A DNA stretch of 64,000 nt from NCBI RefSeq assembly GCF_004341885.1, contig NZ_SLVX01000001.1, positions 372,001 to 436,000 of the forward strand. Direction: 5' to 3'. This document shows positions 48,537-57,461 of this stretch, piece by piece; position 1 is the stretch's first letter, and every line of letters starts with the position of its first letter. The stretch is from Shinella granuli. GTDB taxonomy: Bacteria > Pseudomonadota > Alphaproteobacteria > Rhizobiales > Rhizobiaceae. A program made the position numbers and the translations under genes. The notes below the pieces were generated by a model, which saw only the letters and a list, made by a program, of their open reading frames with translations, was not told the origin of the DNA and searched no databases.

Positions 48537-49420
48537 GCGGCAGCTCCCGTTCGCTCTCTGTAACCCTTGGCGGCCAGCGCCACGGCGCCGGTCAGGGCGT
48601 CCGCCTCGGCCTCCACCAGGATCGCGCGGTGATGTTCGGACAGCCATTGCGGATAGAGCGGCGCAAGGCCGCCGAGCAGGCACAGGCGCGGCGCGCCGGC
48701 CAGCGCCATGATGGCGTCGAGGGATTCGTTGACGCTTGCCGCCCCCGCCGTGACGATGGCGATCGCCTGCGGGTCGCCCTCCTTCGCACGGGTGAAGACG
48801 AGGGGGGCATAACGGCCGAAATCGCCGGGCTTGGAGAGGCGAGCGAATTCGACGATGCCGCGCGGATCGTGCTTGAACTCGTCGAGAATGGCATCCGTGA
48901 GGCCCGAGCGCGGATGCACGCCGTCATGGGCGAGCAGCGCTTCCTGGAGCGCTGCATGGCCGATGCGCGCGCCGCCGCCGAGATCGCCGACGGTAAAACC
49001 CCAGCCGCCGACATAGCGGACCACGTTGTTCTTGCGCCCCATATAGATGGAGCCGGTGCCGAGGATCGCGACGGCCCCGTCCATGTCGCCGATCGCGCCC
49101 TGCAGGGCGATCAGGCCGTCGGAATCGATATCCGTATGGCGGAAGGGCAGGCGGTCGTGCACGTAGCGGGTAAGATCGCCGACATTGGTGCCGGCAAGGC
49201 CGAGGAAGGCGGAGGCGCCGTCGATGCCGGCCTCGTCGAGCCCTGCGTCGCGATAGGCGGCCCTGGCCGCTTCGGTGATGGAGATGATCGCATTGTTGGG
49301 ATCGGTCAGGATATTGGCCGCGCCGCTCTTGCCGCGCCCCAGGATGGTGCCGTCCGGGCGTGCGACCGCCGCACGGCAACTCGTTCCCCCGCCGTCGATA
49401 CCGAGAATAAGATCTGTCAT
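48533..49420 (-). CDS. BadF/BadG/BcrA/BcrD-type ATPase, probable N-acetylglucosamine (or N-acetylmuramate) kinase
   Basis: This 295-aa actin-fold kinase starts LILGIDGGGTSCRAAVA, the phosphate-1 loop, with GLAGTNVGD (near 93), AILGTGSIYMGR (phosphate-2, near 122) and GWGFTVGDLGGGARIG (near 141). The family includes mammalian-type GlcNAc kinase and Clostridium MurK, which phosphorylates both MurNAc and GlcNAc. Placed beside murQ, nagA and a SIS deaminase, it would make the 6-phosphates those enzymes need. ATG 49420 starts the family N-terminus. Confidence 0.87.
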   Translation of the reverse strand: MTDLILGIDGGGTSCRAAVARPDGTILGRGKSGAANILTDPNNAIISITEAARAAYRDAGLDEAGIDGASAFLGLAGTNVGDLTRYVHDRLPFRHTDIDSDGLIALQGAIGDMDGAVAILGTGSIYMGRKNNVVRYVGGWGFTVGDLGGGARIGHAALQEALLAHDGVHPRSGLTDAILDEFKHDPRGIVEFARLSKPGDFGRYAPLVFTRAKEGDPQAIAIVTAGAASVNESLDAIMALAGAPRLCLLGGLAPLYPQWLSEHHRAILVEAEADALTGAVALAAKGYRERTGAAA

Positions 49421-49439
49421 GGGCACCTCCGAGCACAAC

Positions 49440-49457
49440 GATACCAAAAAAATACCA
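49440..49457. promoter_or_regulatory. Candidate GntR operator A (direct ATACCA repeat)
   Basis: ATACCA occurs at 49441-49446 and again at 49452-49457, separated by AAAAA, an exact 11-base period. It lies 20 bp upstream of the kinase start. The complementary strand reads TGGTAT-TTTTT-TGGTAT, matching operator D at 49575 on the other side. Confidence 0.6.
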
Positions 49458-49466
49458 TTAACCAAG

Positions 49467-49481
49467 GGGTATGGTGGTATC
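49467..49481. promoter_or_regulatory. Candidate GntR operator B
   Basis: GGGTATGGTGGTATC contains the half-site TGGTAT (49475-49480) and a degenerate GGGTAT. With operator A it forms an inverted arrangement ATACCA-N17-TGGTAT. Confidence 0.45.
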
Positions 49482-49530
49482 GAAAATAAGCTTTCGTTCA
49501 AACTGCTGTTTTTAAATGATAAAAATGTTT

Positions 49531-49550
49531 GATACCAAAAAAGTGGTCTC
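49531..49550. promoter_or_regulatory. Candidate GntR operator C (palindrome)
   Basis: GATACCA-AAAAAG-TGGTCTC is an inverted repeat with six of seven bases complementary. The half-site TGGTCT is that of NagR/YvoA dre operators. It sits centrally in the AT-rich divergent promoter. Confidence 0.6.
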
Positions 49551-49574
49551 AAAAATTAATTTCCTATGGACAAT

Positions 49575-49591
49575 TGGTATTTTTTTGGCAT
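49575..49591. promoter_or_regulatory. Candidate GntR operator D (direct TGGTAT/TGGCAT repeat)
   Basis: TGGTAT (49575-49580), TTTTT and TGGCAT (49586-49591) repeat with the same 11-base period as operator A but in opposite orientation. It ends 26 bp before the murQ start. Confidence 0.6.
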
Positions 49592-49617
49592 TAATTCCGG
49601 CCAGAGGAGACACGGCG

Positions 49618-50511
49618 ATGGCTGCAGGCAGGACAGAAGGCAGACACGATCAGGCAAGCGGGCTGGACGAACGTCAGCCCGTGGATGTGCTGAAAGTGCT
49701 TGCGGATGCCCAGAAGGCCGCGGCCGGCGCCGTCGATGCGGCGCTTGCCGATATCGCTGCTGCGGCCCGTCTTGCGGCCGATGCGCTTCTGTCCGGCGGA
49801 CGCCTCGTCTATGTCGGTGCCGGCAGTTCCGGCCTGATGGCCATGGCCGACGCGCTCGAACTTCCCGGCACCTACGGCATTTCCCGCGATCGCATCGTCA
49901 TCCTGCTCGCCGGCGGGGCCGCGAGCCTCGAAGACCTGGCGGGCGGCTATGAAGACGACCGCGCGCTTGCCGTCGGCGACGCCGCGGCGGCCGATATCGG
50001 CCCGCACGACTGCGTGGTCGCCGTTTCGGCGAGCGGCAGCACGCCCTATGCGCTGGCGATCGCATCCCATGCGAAGGAGAAGGGCGCCCGGGTCGTGGCG
50101 CTCGCCAACAATCCCGGCGCCGCGCTGTTCGAGGGCGCCGATGTTGCGATCCTGCTCGAAACGCCGCCGGAGGTCATCTCCGGTTCGACGCGCATGGGCG
50201 CCGGCACGGCGCAGAAGATCGCCTTCAACATGTTTTCCACGCTCGTCGGCGTGCATCTCGGCCATGTGCACGATGGCCACATGGTCAATCTCAAGGCCGA
50301 CAACATCAAATTGAGAGGGCGTGCCTGCCGCATCGTCTCCGACATTTCCGGTGTCGGGCTCGACGAGGCGGAACGCCTCCTTCAGCGCTCCGAAGGCTCG
50401 GTCAAGACGGCCGTGCTGCTCGCTGCGGGGGCGCGGGATGCCGGCGCGGCGCAGGCGGCGCTGGACCGCTCGGGGCAGAGCCTCCGGCGCGCCCTGAAAG
50501 CCCTTGGATAA
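49618..50511 (+). CDS. murQ: N-acetylmuramic acid 6-phosphate etherase MurQ
   Basis: This 297-aa SIS enzyme cleaves the lactyl ether of MurNAc-6-P to GlcNAc-6-P and D-lactate. MurQ features are VYVGAGSSGLMAM (near 61), VSASGSTPYALA (near 138), ISGSTRMGAGTAQKIAFNM (near 187) and a C-terminal UBA-like helix bundle. The two catalytic Glu positions correspond to the Glu in DALELPGTYG and that in GGYEDDRA. ATG 49618 follows AGAGGAGACACGGCG; an earlier in-frame ATG at 49516 lies among the operators and is rejected. The product feeds NagA. Confidence 0.9.
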   Translation: MAAGRTEGRHDQASGLDERQPVDVLKVLADAQKAAAGAVDAALADIAAAARLAADALLSGGRLVYVGAGSSGLMAMADALELPGTYGISRDRIVILLAGGAASLEDLAGGYEDDRALAVGDAAAADIGPHDCVVAVSASGSTPYALAIASHAKEKGARVVALANNPGAALFEGADVAILLETPPEVISGSTRMGAGTAQKIAFNMFSTLVGVHLGHVHDGHMVNLKADNIKLRGRACRIVSDISGVGLDEAERLLQRSEGSVKTAVLLAAGARDAGAAQAALDRSGQSLRRALKALG

Positions 50512-50513
50512 AC

Positions 50514-50524
50514 TGGTCTCAAAA
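50514..50524. promoter_or_regulatory. Candidate GntR half-operator before ABC transporter genes
   Basis: TGGTCTCAAAA at 50514-50524 repeats the sequence found in operator C (49544-49554). It lies in the 44-bp murQ-binding protein gap. A half-site here could tune transcription of the ABC genes; it may also be coincidental. Confidence 0.35.
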
Positions 50525-50555
50525 CGCGCTGCGGCGCATAAAAGGGGAGAATGAA

Positions 50556-51815
50556 ATGACACGCACCGCAATCAAAGGCCTGTTGCTCGCCACGAGCATC
50601 CTCGGCACGGCCGGGCTTGCCCAGGCGCAGGACGTCACGCTGACGGTCGAAAGCTGGCGTAACGACGACCTGTCCATCTGGCAGGAAAAGATCATCCCGG
50701 CCTTCGAAGCCAAGAATCCCGGCATCAAGGTCGTCTTCTCGCCGACCGCGCCGACCGAATACAACGCCGCGCTGAACGCCAAGCTCGACGCCGGCTCGGC
50801 CGGCGACCTCATCACCTGCCGTCCGTTCGACGCCTCGCTCGAACTCTTCAACAAGGGGCACCTTGCCGGCCTGAACGACCTGCCGGGCATGGAGAACTTC
50901 TCCGACGTCGCCAAGTCCGCCTGGACGACGGACGACGGCGCGACGACCTTCTGCGTGCCGATGGCCTCGGTCATCCACGGCTTCATCTACAACAAGGACG
51001 CCTTCGACCAGCTCGGCATCGCCGTTCCGGCGACGGAAGCCGAATTCTTCGCCGCCCTCGACAAGATCAAGGAAGAGGGCAGCTACATCCCGATGGCCAT
51101 GGGCACGAAGGACCTCTGGGAAGCCGCGACCATGGGCTACCAGAACATCGGCCCGACCTACTGGAAGGGCGAGGAAGGCCGCAAGGCGCTGATCGCCGGC
51201 ACGCAGAAGCTGACCGACGACGCCTGGGTCGAGCCCTACCGCGTTCTCGCCAAGTGGAAGGACTATCTCGGCGACGGCTTCGAAGCCCAAACCTATCCGG
51301 ACAGCCAGAACCTCTTCACGCTCGGCCGCGCTGCCATCTACCCGGCCGGCTCGTGGGAAATCGGCCTGTTCAACACACAGGCGCAGTTCAAGATGGGCGC
51401 GTTCCCGCCGCCGGTGAAGAATGCCGGCGACACCTGCTACATCTCGGACCACAACGACATCGGCATCGGCCTCAACGCCAAGGGCGGCAATGCGGAGGCT
51501 GCCAAGACGTTCCTCAGCTTCGTCGCCTCGCCGGAATTCGCTGACATCTACGCCAACTCGCTGCCGGGCTTCTTCAGCCTGAATTCGACGGCCGTGAAGA
51601 TGAACGACCCGCTGGCGCAGGAATTCGTCTCCTGGCGCGAGAAGTGCCAGCCGACGATCCGCTCGACCTACCAGATCCTGTCGCGCGGCACGCCGAACCT
51701 CGAAAACGAGACCTGGACCGAATCGGCCAACGTCATCAACGGCACAGACACGCCTGAGGTGGCCGGCGAGAAGCTCCAGAAGGGCCTCGATAGCTGGTAC
51801 AAGCCGGCCAATTAA
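50556..51815 (+). CDS. ABC transporter extracellular sugar-binding protein (family 1)
   Basis: This 419-aa periplasmic protein has a signal peptide (about 1-24, ending LAQAQ) and a family-1 solute-binding fold, with TVESWRNDDLSIWQEKIIPAFE at its start and AAIYPAGSWEIGLF near 264. Such proteins bind mono- or oligosaccharides for CUT1 importers. No cysteine lipobox is present. It follows murQ by 44 bp, implicating an amino sugar or glycan fragment. Substrate cannot be read from sequence alone. Confidence 0.88.
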   Translation: MTRTAIKGLLLATSILGTAGLAQAQDVTLTVESWRNDDLSIWQEKIIPAFEAKNPGIKVVFSPTAPTEYNAALNAKLDAGSAGDLITCRPFDASLELFNKGHLAGLNDLPGMENFSDVAKSAWTTDDGATTFCVPMASVIHGFIYNKDAFDQLGIAVPATEAEFFAALDKIKEEGSYIPMAMGTKDLWEAATMGYQNIGPTYWKGEEGRKALIAGTQKLTDDAWVEPYRVLAKWKDYLGDGFEAQTYPDSQNLFTLGRAAIYPAGSWEIGLFNTQAQFKMGAFPPPVKNAGDTCYISDHNDIGIGLNAKGGNAEAAKTFLSFVASPEFADIYANSLPGFFSLNSTAVKMNDPLAQEFVSWREKCQPTIRSTYQILSRGTPNLENETWTESANVINGTDTPEVAGEKLQKGLDSWYKPAN

Positions 51816-51848
51816 GACCGGGACAAATGGATGCGCGGGGAGGGGGAT

Positions 51849-51962
51849 GCCCCTCACCCTAGCCCTCTCCCCGCAGGCAGGGAGAGGGGGACCGAGACGT
51901 TGCGGCAAGTCTCCTTCTCCCTGCTTGCGGGGAGAAGGTGGCCGGCAGGCCGGATGAGGGGC
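51849..51962. repeat. Inverted-repeat element, family C copy 2
   Basis: The arms start GCCCCTCAC and end GATGAGGGGC, with the central CTCTCCCCGC and GCGGGGAGAAGG blocks shared with the copy at 26792-26947. The left arm is more decayed. It lies between the binding-protein and first permease genes, so it is within the presumed operon transcript. Confidence 0.7.
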
Positions 51963-52139
51963 TGGGTGCCCCCGATCTTTCCGAAGGTGGAGAGGTCAGG
52001 ACGCCGCAAGGCAAAATCGGGGAGCGACCCCGGCACTATCGTGTATGCTGAATTTGTCATGTGCGGCACAACCAGCCGCGCAACGCGTCCGTGCATGCGC
52101 GGACCCAACCAATAACAACCGGACGGGGCACGTTGGGCC
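51963..52139. other. Remainder of the gap before the first permease gene
   Basis: The 324 bp between the binding protein and permease genes hold the family C repeat (51849-51962) and this remaining part. No gene or clear promoter is visible here. Confidence 0.4.
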
Positions 52140-53090
52140 ATGAGCGACATACCTTCTTCCCATGAGGCAACAGGACCGATCAGGCGGCCAAGGCGCTGGC
52201 ATATCGGCGTTTTCCTGCTGCCGGCCTTCATCGTTTATTCGGCGGTCATGATCCTGCCGCTCATCGAGACGCTGCGCCTGTCGCTGTTCAACACGGTGGA
52301 CGGCCAGCCGGCCTTCGTCGGCCTCGGCAACTTCATGGTGCTGTTCGGCGACGAGCGCTGGGCGGCCGATTTCTGGAACGCGCTGAAGAACAACGTCATC
52401 TTCTTCATCATCCACATGCTGGTGCAGAACCCGATCGGGGTGGCGCTCGCGGCCATGTTGTCGATTCCGAAGCTGCGCTTTGCCGCCTTCTACCGCACGG
52501 CGATCTTCCTGCCGACGCTGCTCTCCTTCGTGATCGTCGGCTTCATCTGGAAGCTGATCCTCTCGCCGATCTGGGGCGTCTCGCCCTACCTGATGGATCT
52601 CGTCGGCCTGAAGTCCTTCTTCTCGCCCTGGCTCGGCAAGCCGGGTTCGGCGCTGATTGCCGTGTCGCTGATCTCGGTCTGGCAATATGTCGGCATCCCG
52701 ATGATGCTGATCTATGCGGCGCTGCTCAACATCCCGGAAGAGGTGATCGAGGCGGCCGAATGCGACGGCGTCACCGGCTGGAGCCAGTTCTGGAAGATCA
52801 AGCTGCCGCTGATCCTGCCCGCCATCGGCATCATCTCGATCCTCACCTTCGTCGGCAACTTCAACGCGTTCGACCTCATCTACACCGTGCAGGGCGCATT
52901 GGCGGGGCCAGACAAGTCCACCGACATCCTCGGCACGCTGCTCTACCGCACCTTCTTCGGCTTCCAGCTCCAGCTCGGTGACCGCTCGATGGGCGCGACG
53001 ATCGCGACAGTCATGTTCCTCATCATCCTCGCCGGCGTCTCGCTCTATCTCTTCGCCATTCAGCGGCGCATGCGTCGCTACCAGTTCTGA
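52140..53090 (+). CDS. ABC sugar transporter permease (MalF/UgpA-like)
   Basis: This 316-aa inner-membrane protein has six transmembrane segments and the permease coupling loop EAAECDGVTGWSQFW (near 202). It is one of two CUT1 permeases; a 15-bp gap separates it from the second. A 30-residue cytoplasmic N-terminus precedes the first helix (HIGVFLLPAFIVYSAVMI). Substrate follows the binding protein. Confidence 0.9.
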   Translation: MSDIPSSHEATGPIRRPRRWHIGVFLLPAFIVYSAVMILPLIETLRLSLFNTVDGQPAFVGLGNFMVLFGDERWAADFWNALKNNVIFFIIHMLVQNPIGVALAAMLSIPKLRFAAFYRTAIFLPTLLSFVIVGFIWKLILSPIWGVSPYLMDLVGLKSFFSPWLGKPGSALIAVSLISVWQYVGIPMMLIYAALLNIPEEVIEAAECDGVTGWSQFWKIKLPLILPAIGIISILTFVGNFNAFDLIYTVQGALAGPDKSTDILGTLLYRTFFGFQLQLGDRSMGATIATVMFLIILAGVSLYLFAIQRRMRRYQF

Positions 53091-53105
53091 TCGGGAGGGC
53101 CGGAC

Positions 53106-53945
53106 ATGTCCAAGGCACGCACTTCGCTGACCCGCACATCGCTCGTCCACCTGGCGCTGATCGGCTACGCGATCATCTCGGTCTTCCCGGTGTTCCTGAC
53201 GCTCATCAACTCGATGAAGGACCGCAACGCCATCTTCCGCAACCCGATGCAGCTTCCGACGCCGGAGACCTTCGACCTCGTCGGCTATACGACGGTGCTG
53301 GGGCAGGGGGATTTCGCGACCTACTTCCAGAACAGCTTCATCGTCACGGTGGCCTCCATCGCGCTGGTGCTGCTGTTCGGCGCCATGGCCGCCTTCGCGC
53401 TCTCGGAATACCGCTTCCGCGGTAACACGCTGATGGGCCTCTACCTTGCCATCGGCATCATGATCCCGATCCGTCTCGGCACGGTGGCGATCCTGCAGGG
53501 CATGGTCGCGACGGGGCTCGTCAACACGCTGACGGCGCTGGTCCTCGTCTATACCGCGCAGGGCATCCCGCTCGCCGTCTTCATCCTCTCCGAGTTCATG
53601 CGGACCGTCTCCGACGACCTCAAGAATGCCGGGCGCATCGACGGCCTTTCGGAATATGCGATCTTCTTCCGCCTCGTCCTGCCGCTCGTGCGGCCGGCCA
53701 TGGCGACGGTCGCGGTCTTCACCATGATCCCGATCTGGAACGACCTGTGGTTCCCGCTGATCCTGGCGCCGAGCGAGGCGACCAAGACGGTGACGCTGGG
53801 CTCGCAGATCTTCATCGGCCAGTTCGTTACCAACTGGAACGCAGTGCTCGCCGCGCTCTCGCTCGCGATCCTGCCCGTCCTCATCCTCTACTTCATCTTC
53901 TCGCGGCAACTGATCCGCGGCATCACCTCGGGAGCAGTCAAGTGA
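53106..53945 (+). CDS. ABC sugar transporter permease (MalG/UgpE-like)
   Basis: This 279-aa permease has six transmembrane segments and the coupling loop NAGRIDGLSEYAIFFRLVLP (near 176). The N-terminus LVHLALIGYAIISVFPVFLT is typical of the MalG family. The downstream oxidoreductase GTG overlaps its stop by four bases (53942-53945). Confidence 0.9.
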   Translation: MSKARTSLTRTSLVHLALIGYAIISVFPVFLTLINSMKDRNAIFRNPMQLPTPETFDLVGYTTVLGQGDFATYFQNSFIVTVASIALVLLFGAMAAFALSEYRFRGNTLMGLYLAIGIMIPIRLGTVAILQGMVATGLVNTLTALVLVYTAQGIPLAVFILSEFMRTVSDDLKNAGRIDGLSEYAIFFRLVLPLVRPAMATVAVFTMIPIWNDLWFPLILAPSEATKTVTLGSQIFIGQFVTNWNAVLAALSLAILPVLILYFIFSRQLIRGITSGAVK

Positions 53946-54997
53946 GTTCTGCCATTCGCGTTCTTTCCGCCGGCCTCGGCAATATGGGCCGCAGCCATGC
54001 GCTCGCCTATCATGAAAATCCGGGCTTTACGATCGTCGGGCTGGTCAACCGCTCGAAGGTTCCGGTTCCGGCCGGGCTCGAAGGCTACGAGATCCTGCCG
54101 TCCTTCCACGAGGCGCTGAAGGAGCTGAAGCCGGAGCTCTGCTCGATCAACACCTATTCGGACAGCCATGCCGAATATGCGATCGCCGCGATGGAAGCGG
54201 GCGCCCATGTCTTCGTGGAAAAGCCGCTGGCGACGACCGTGGCGGATGCCGAGCGGGTGGTGGCCTGCGCCAAGGCGAACGGCCGCAAGCTCGTCGTCGG
54301 CTACATCCTGCGCCACCATCCTTCCTGGATGCGGCTCATCGAGGAAGCGCGCAAGCTCGGCGGGCCCTACGTCTTCCGCATGAACCTGAACCAGCAGTCG
54401 AGCGGGCCGACCTGGGCGACCCACAAGGCGCTGATGCAGACGACGCCGCCGATCGTCGACTGCGGCGTGCACTATGTCGACGTGATGTGCCAGATCACCG
54501 ACGCCAAACCCGTCGAGGTGCGCGGCATGGGCCTGCGCCTCTCCGACGAGATCGCGCCGGACATGTACAATTACGGCCATCTCCAGGTGCTCTTCGACGA
54601 CGGTTCACTCGGCTGGTACGAGGCGGGCTGGGGGCCGATGATCTCGGAAACGGCTTTCTTCGTGAAGGACGTCATGTCGCCGAACGGCTCCGTCTCGATC
54701 GTCATGGATCCGAACGCCAAGTCGGACGACATCGACACCCACACCAAGACGGCGGTCATCCGCCTGCACAATGCGGCCACCGGCCCGGACGGCAGGTTCC
54801 TGTCGCCGGACGAGGACCTGAGGATGGCCGGGGAGCCCGGCCACCAGGAACTGTGCGACCGCGAGCAGGCCTATGTGCTGAAGGCGATACGCGAGGACAT
54901 CGACCTCACGCGGCACATGGACGATGCGGTGCAGTCGCTGCGGATCTGCCTGGCGGCCGATGAAAGTGTCAGAACCGGTCAAACGGTCAAGCTTTAA
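53942..54997 (+). CDS. Gfo/Idh/MocA family oxidoreductase
   Basis: This 351-aa NAD(P)-dependent dehydrogenase-like protein has an N-terminal Rossmann fold ([14 protein letters not shown], near 7), the family motif [14 protein letters not shown] (near 94) and a C-terminal domain containing [13 protein letters not shown] (near 174). GTG 53942 overlaps the permease stop by four bases. Members oxidise or reduce sugars, inositols and anhydro-sugars. Its place in this operon suggests oxidation or reduction of the imported sugar. Confidence 0.88.
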   Translation: MSSAIRVLSAGLGNMGRSHALAYHENPGFTIVGLVNRSKVPVPAGLEGYEILPSFHEALKELKPELCSINTYSDSHAEYAIAAMEAGAHVFVEKPLATTVADAERVVACAKANGRKLVVGYILRHHPSWMRLIEEARKLGGPYVFRMNLNQQSSGPTWATHKALMQTTPPIVDCGVHYVDVMCQITDAKPVEVRGMGLRLSDEIAPDMYNYGHLQVLFDDGSLGWYEAGWGPMISETAFFVKDVMSPNGSVSIVMDPNAKSDDIDTHTKTAVIRLHNAATGPDGRFLSPDEDLRMAGEPGHQELCDREQAYVLKAIREDIDLTRHMDDAVQSLRICLAADESVRTGQTVKL

Positions 54998-55007
54998 GGG
55001 GATATCA

Positions 55008-56009
<1,002 letters not shown>

Positions 56010-56069
56010 GGCCCCTCATCACAATTCCGTGACTGGTGTCGCGCTGACGATTGTCAAAGATCGGAAACT

Positions 56070-56093
56070 AACATACAGCCTTGTTTGTATGTT
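56070..56093. promoter_or_regulatory. AcrR-like operator upstream of the RND pump
   Basis: The palindrome AACATACA-GCCTTGTT-TGTATGTT (8-8-8) is perfect in both half-sites. It resembles the E. coli AcrR site with its TACATACA...TGTATGTA arms. A TTGTCA at 56051-56056 could be the -35 of a promoter overlapped by it. The TetR-family gene at 60606 is the likely binder. Confidence 0.75.
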
Positions 56094-56178
56094 GCGATGC
56101 GGTGGTCCTGCGATCACCGCATCTTCACGTTTTCAGCACCCTGCCGCGCTTCGGGCGGCACCGCTTATGGAAGAACCC

Positions 56179-57450
56179 ATGCGTTTCACGAGACCGATTT
56201 CGATTGCGACCTTCGGCGCCCTTTTGATTCTCGCCGGCTGCCAGGACGAGCAGGCGGCGCAGGGCGGCTTTGCATTTCCGCCGCCGCAGGTGGCCGTCAT
56301 CACCGTGAAGGCAGAGGATGTGCCGATCACCAACGACCTGCCGGGCCGCATCGCCGCGACCCGCACGGCGGAAGTCCGCCCGCGTGCGACCGGCATCGTC
56401 ATCGAGCGCATCTTCGAGCAGGGCTCGCAGGTCAAGGAAGGCGACGTGCTCTACCGCATCGATCCCGCGCCGTTCCAGGTGCAGGTCGACAGCGCCGAGG
56501 CGACGCTGCGCCGTGCCCGGGCCGTTCAGGCCCAGGCGCGCAACACCGCCGAGCGCCAGGAGCAGTTGCGCAAGTCGAACGTCGCCTCCGTGCAGACCTA
56601 TGACGATGCCGTCGCCCAGCTCGCGCAGGCGGATGCGGATGTCGCGATCGCCGAGGCGAGCCTTGCGACCGCGAAGCTCAATCTCGAATATACCGAGGTC
56701 AAGGCGCCGATCAGCGGCCGCATCGGCCGCGCGCTGATCACCGAGGGTGCGCTGGTTTCGGCCAACGGCACGGAAAACCTTGCGACGATCCAGCAGCTCG
56801 ACCCTGTTTATGCCGACTTCACCCAGTCGGCGACCGATCTCATCCGCCTGCGCAAGGCGCTGCAGGACGGCGCCCTGATGGCCGACAACAATTCGGCCGA
56901 CGTCAAGCTGGTGCTGGACGATGGTTCCGCCTATCCGCATTCGGGCAAGCTCTTGTTCTCCGAAGCCGCCGTCGACGAGACGACCGGCCAGGTGACGCTG
57001 CGCGGCGAGTTCCCGAACCCGGACGGCGACCTGCTTCCGGGCATGTATGTGCGCGTGCAGATCGAGCAGGGCATCGAGAAGAATGCCGTCATCGTGCCGC
57101 AGCAGGCCGTGCAGCGCGACAGCTCGGGCAGCGCGCTCGTCTATGTCGTCTCCGCCGACAACAAGGCCGGCACCCGCTCTGTGCGCGTCGGGCGGGCCAT
57201 CGGCACGAACTGGGTCATTCCCGACGGCCTGAAGGACGGCGAGAAGATCATCGTCGAAGGTTTCCAGAAGGTTCAGCCGGGTGGCGAAGTCGTGCCGACC
57301 GAGTGGAACCCGAATGCGGGGGCGAAGGCCGACCAGCCGGCTGCCGAAGGTGGCGCGGCTGAGGCTGGCGATGCCGGCGCCGCGCAGACCGGCGAGGCCG
57401 GCACGGCGGAGGGCGGCGAGGATGCCGCCAAGGCCGAGCAGGCGAAGTGA
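56179..57450 (+). CDS. RND efflux periplasmic adaptor (membrane fusion) lipoprotein, AcrA-like
   Basis: This 423-aa lipoprotein has a lipobox LAGC with cysteine at residue 21. Lipoyl half-domains flank an alpha-helical hairpin (VIERIFEQGSQVKEGDVLYRIDP-like region near 74, then RARAVQAQARNTAERQEQL near 115). Then come beta-barrel and membrane-proximal domains, and a C-terminal A/E/G-rich tail. Adaptors link the inner-membrane pump to an outer-membrane channel. ATG 56179 starts the signal peptide; an ATG four codons earlier (56167) is also possible. Confidence 0.93.
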   Translation: MRFTRPISIATFGALLILAGCQDEQAAQGGFAFPPPQVAVITVKAEDVPITNDLPGRIAATRTAEVRPRATGIVIERIFEQGSQVKEGDVLYRIDPAPFQVQVDSAEATLRRARAVQAQARNTAERQEQLRKSNVASVQTYDDAVAQLAQADADVAIAEASLATAKLNLEYTEVKAPISGRIGRALITEGALVSANGTENLATIQQLDPVYADFTQSATDLIRLRKALQDGALMADNNSADVKLVLDDGSAYPHSGKLLFSEAAVDETTGQVTLRGEFPNPDGDLLPGMYVRVQIEQGIEKNAVIVPQQAVQRDSSGSALVYVVSADNKAGTRSVRVGRAIGTNWVIPDGLKDGEKIIVEGFQKVQPGGEVVPTEWNPNAGAKADQPAAEGGAAEAGDAGAAQTGEAGTAEGGEDAAKAEQAK

Positions 57451-57461
57451 GGATCTGAAGG

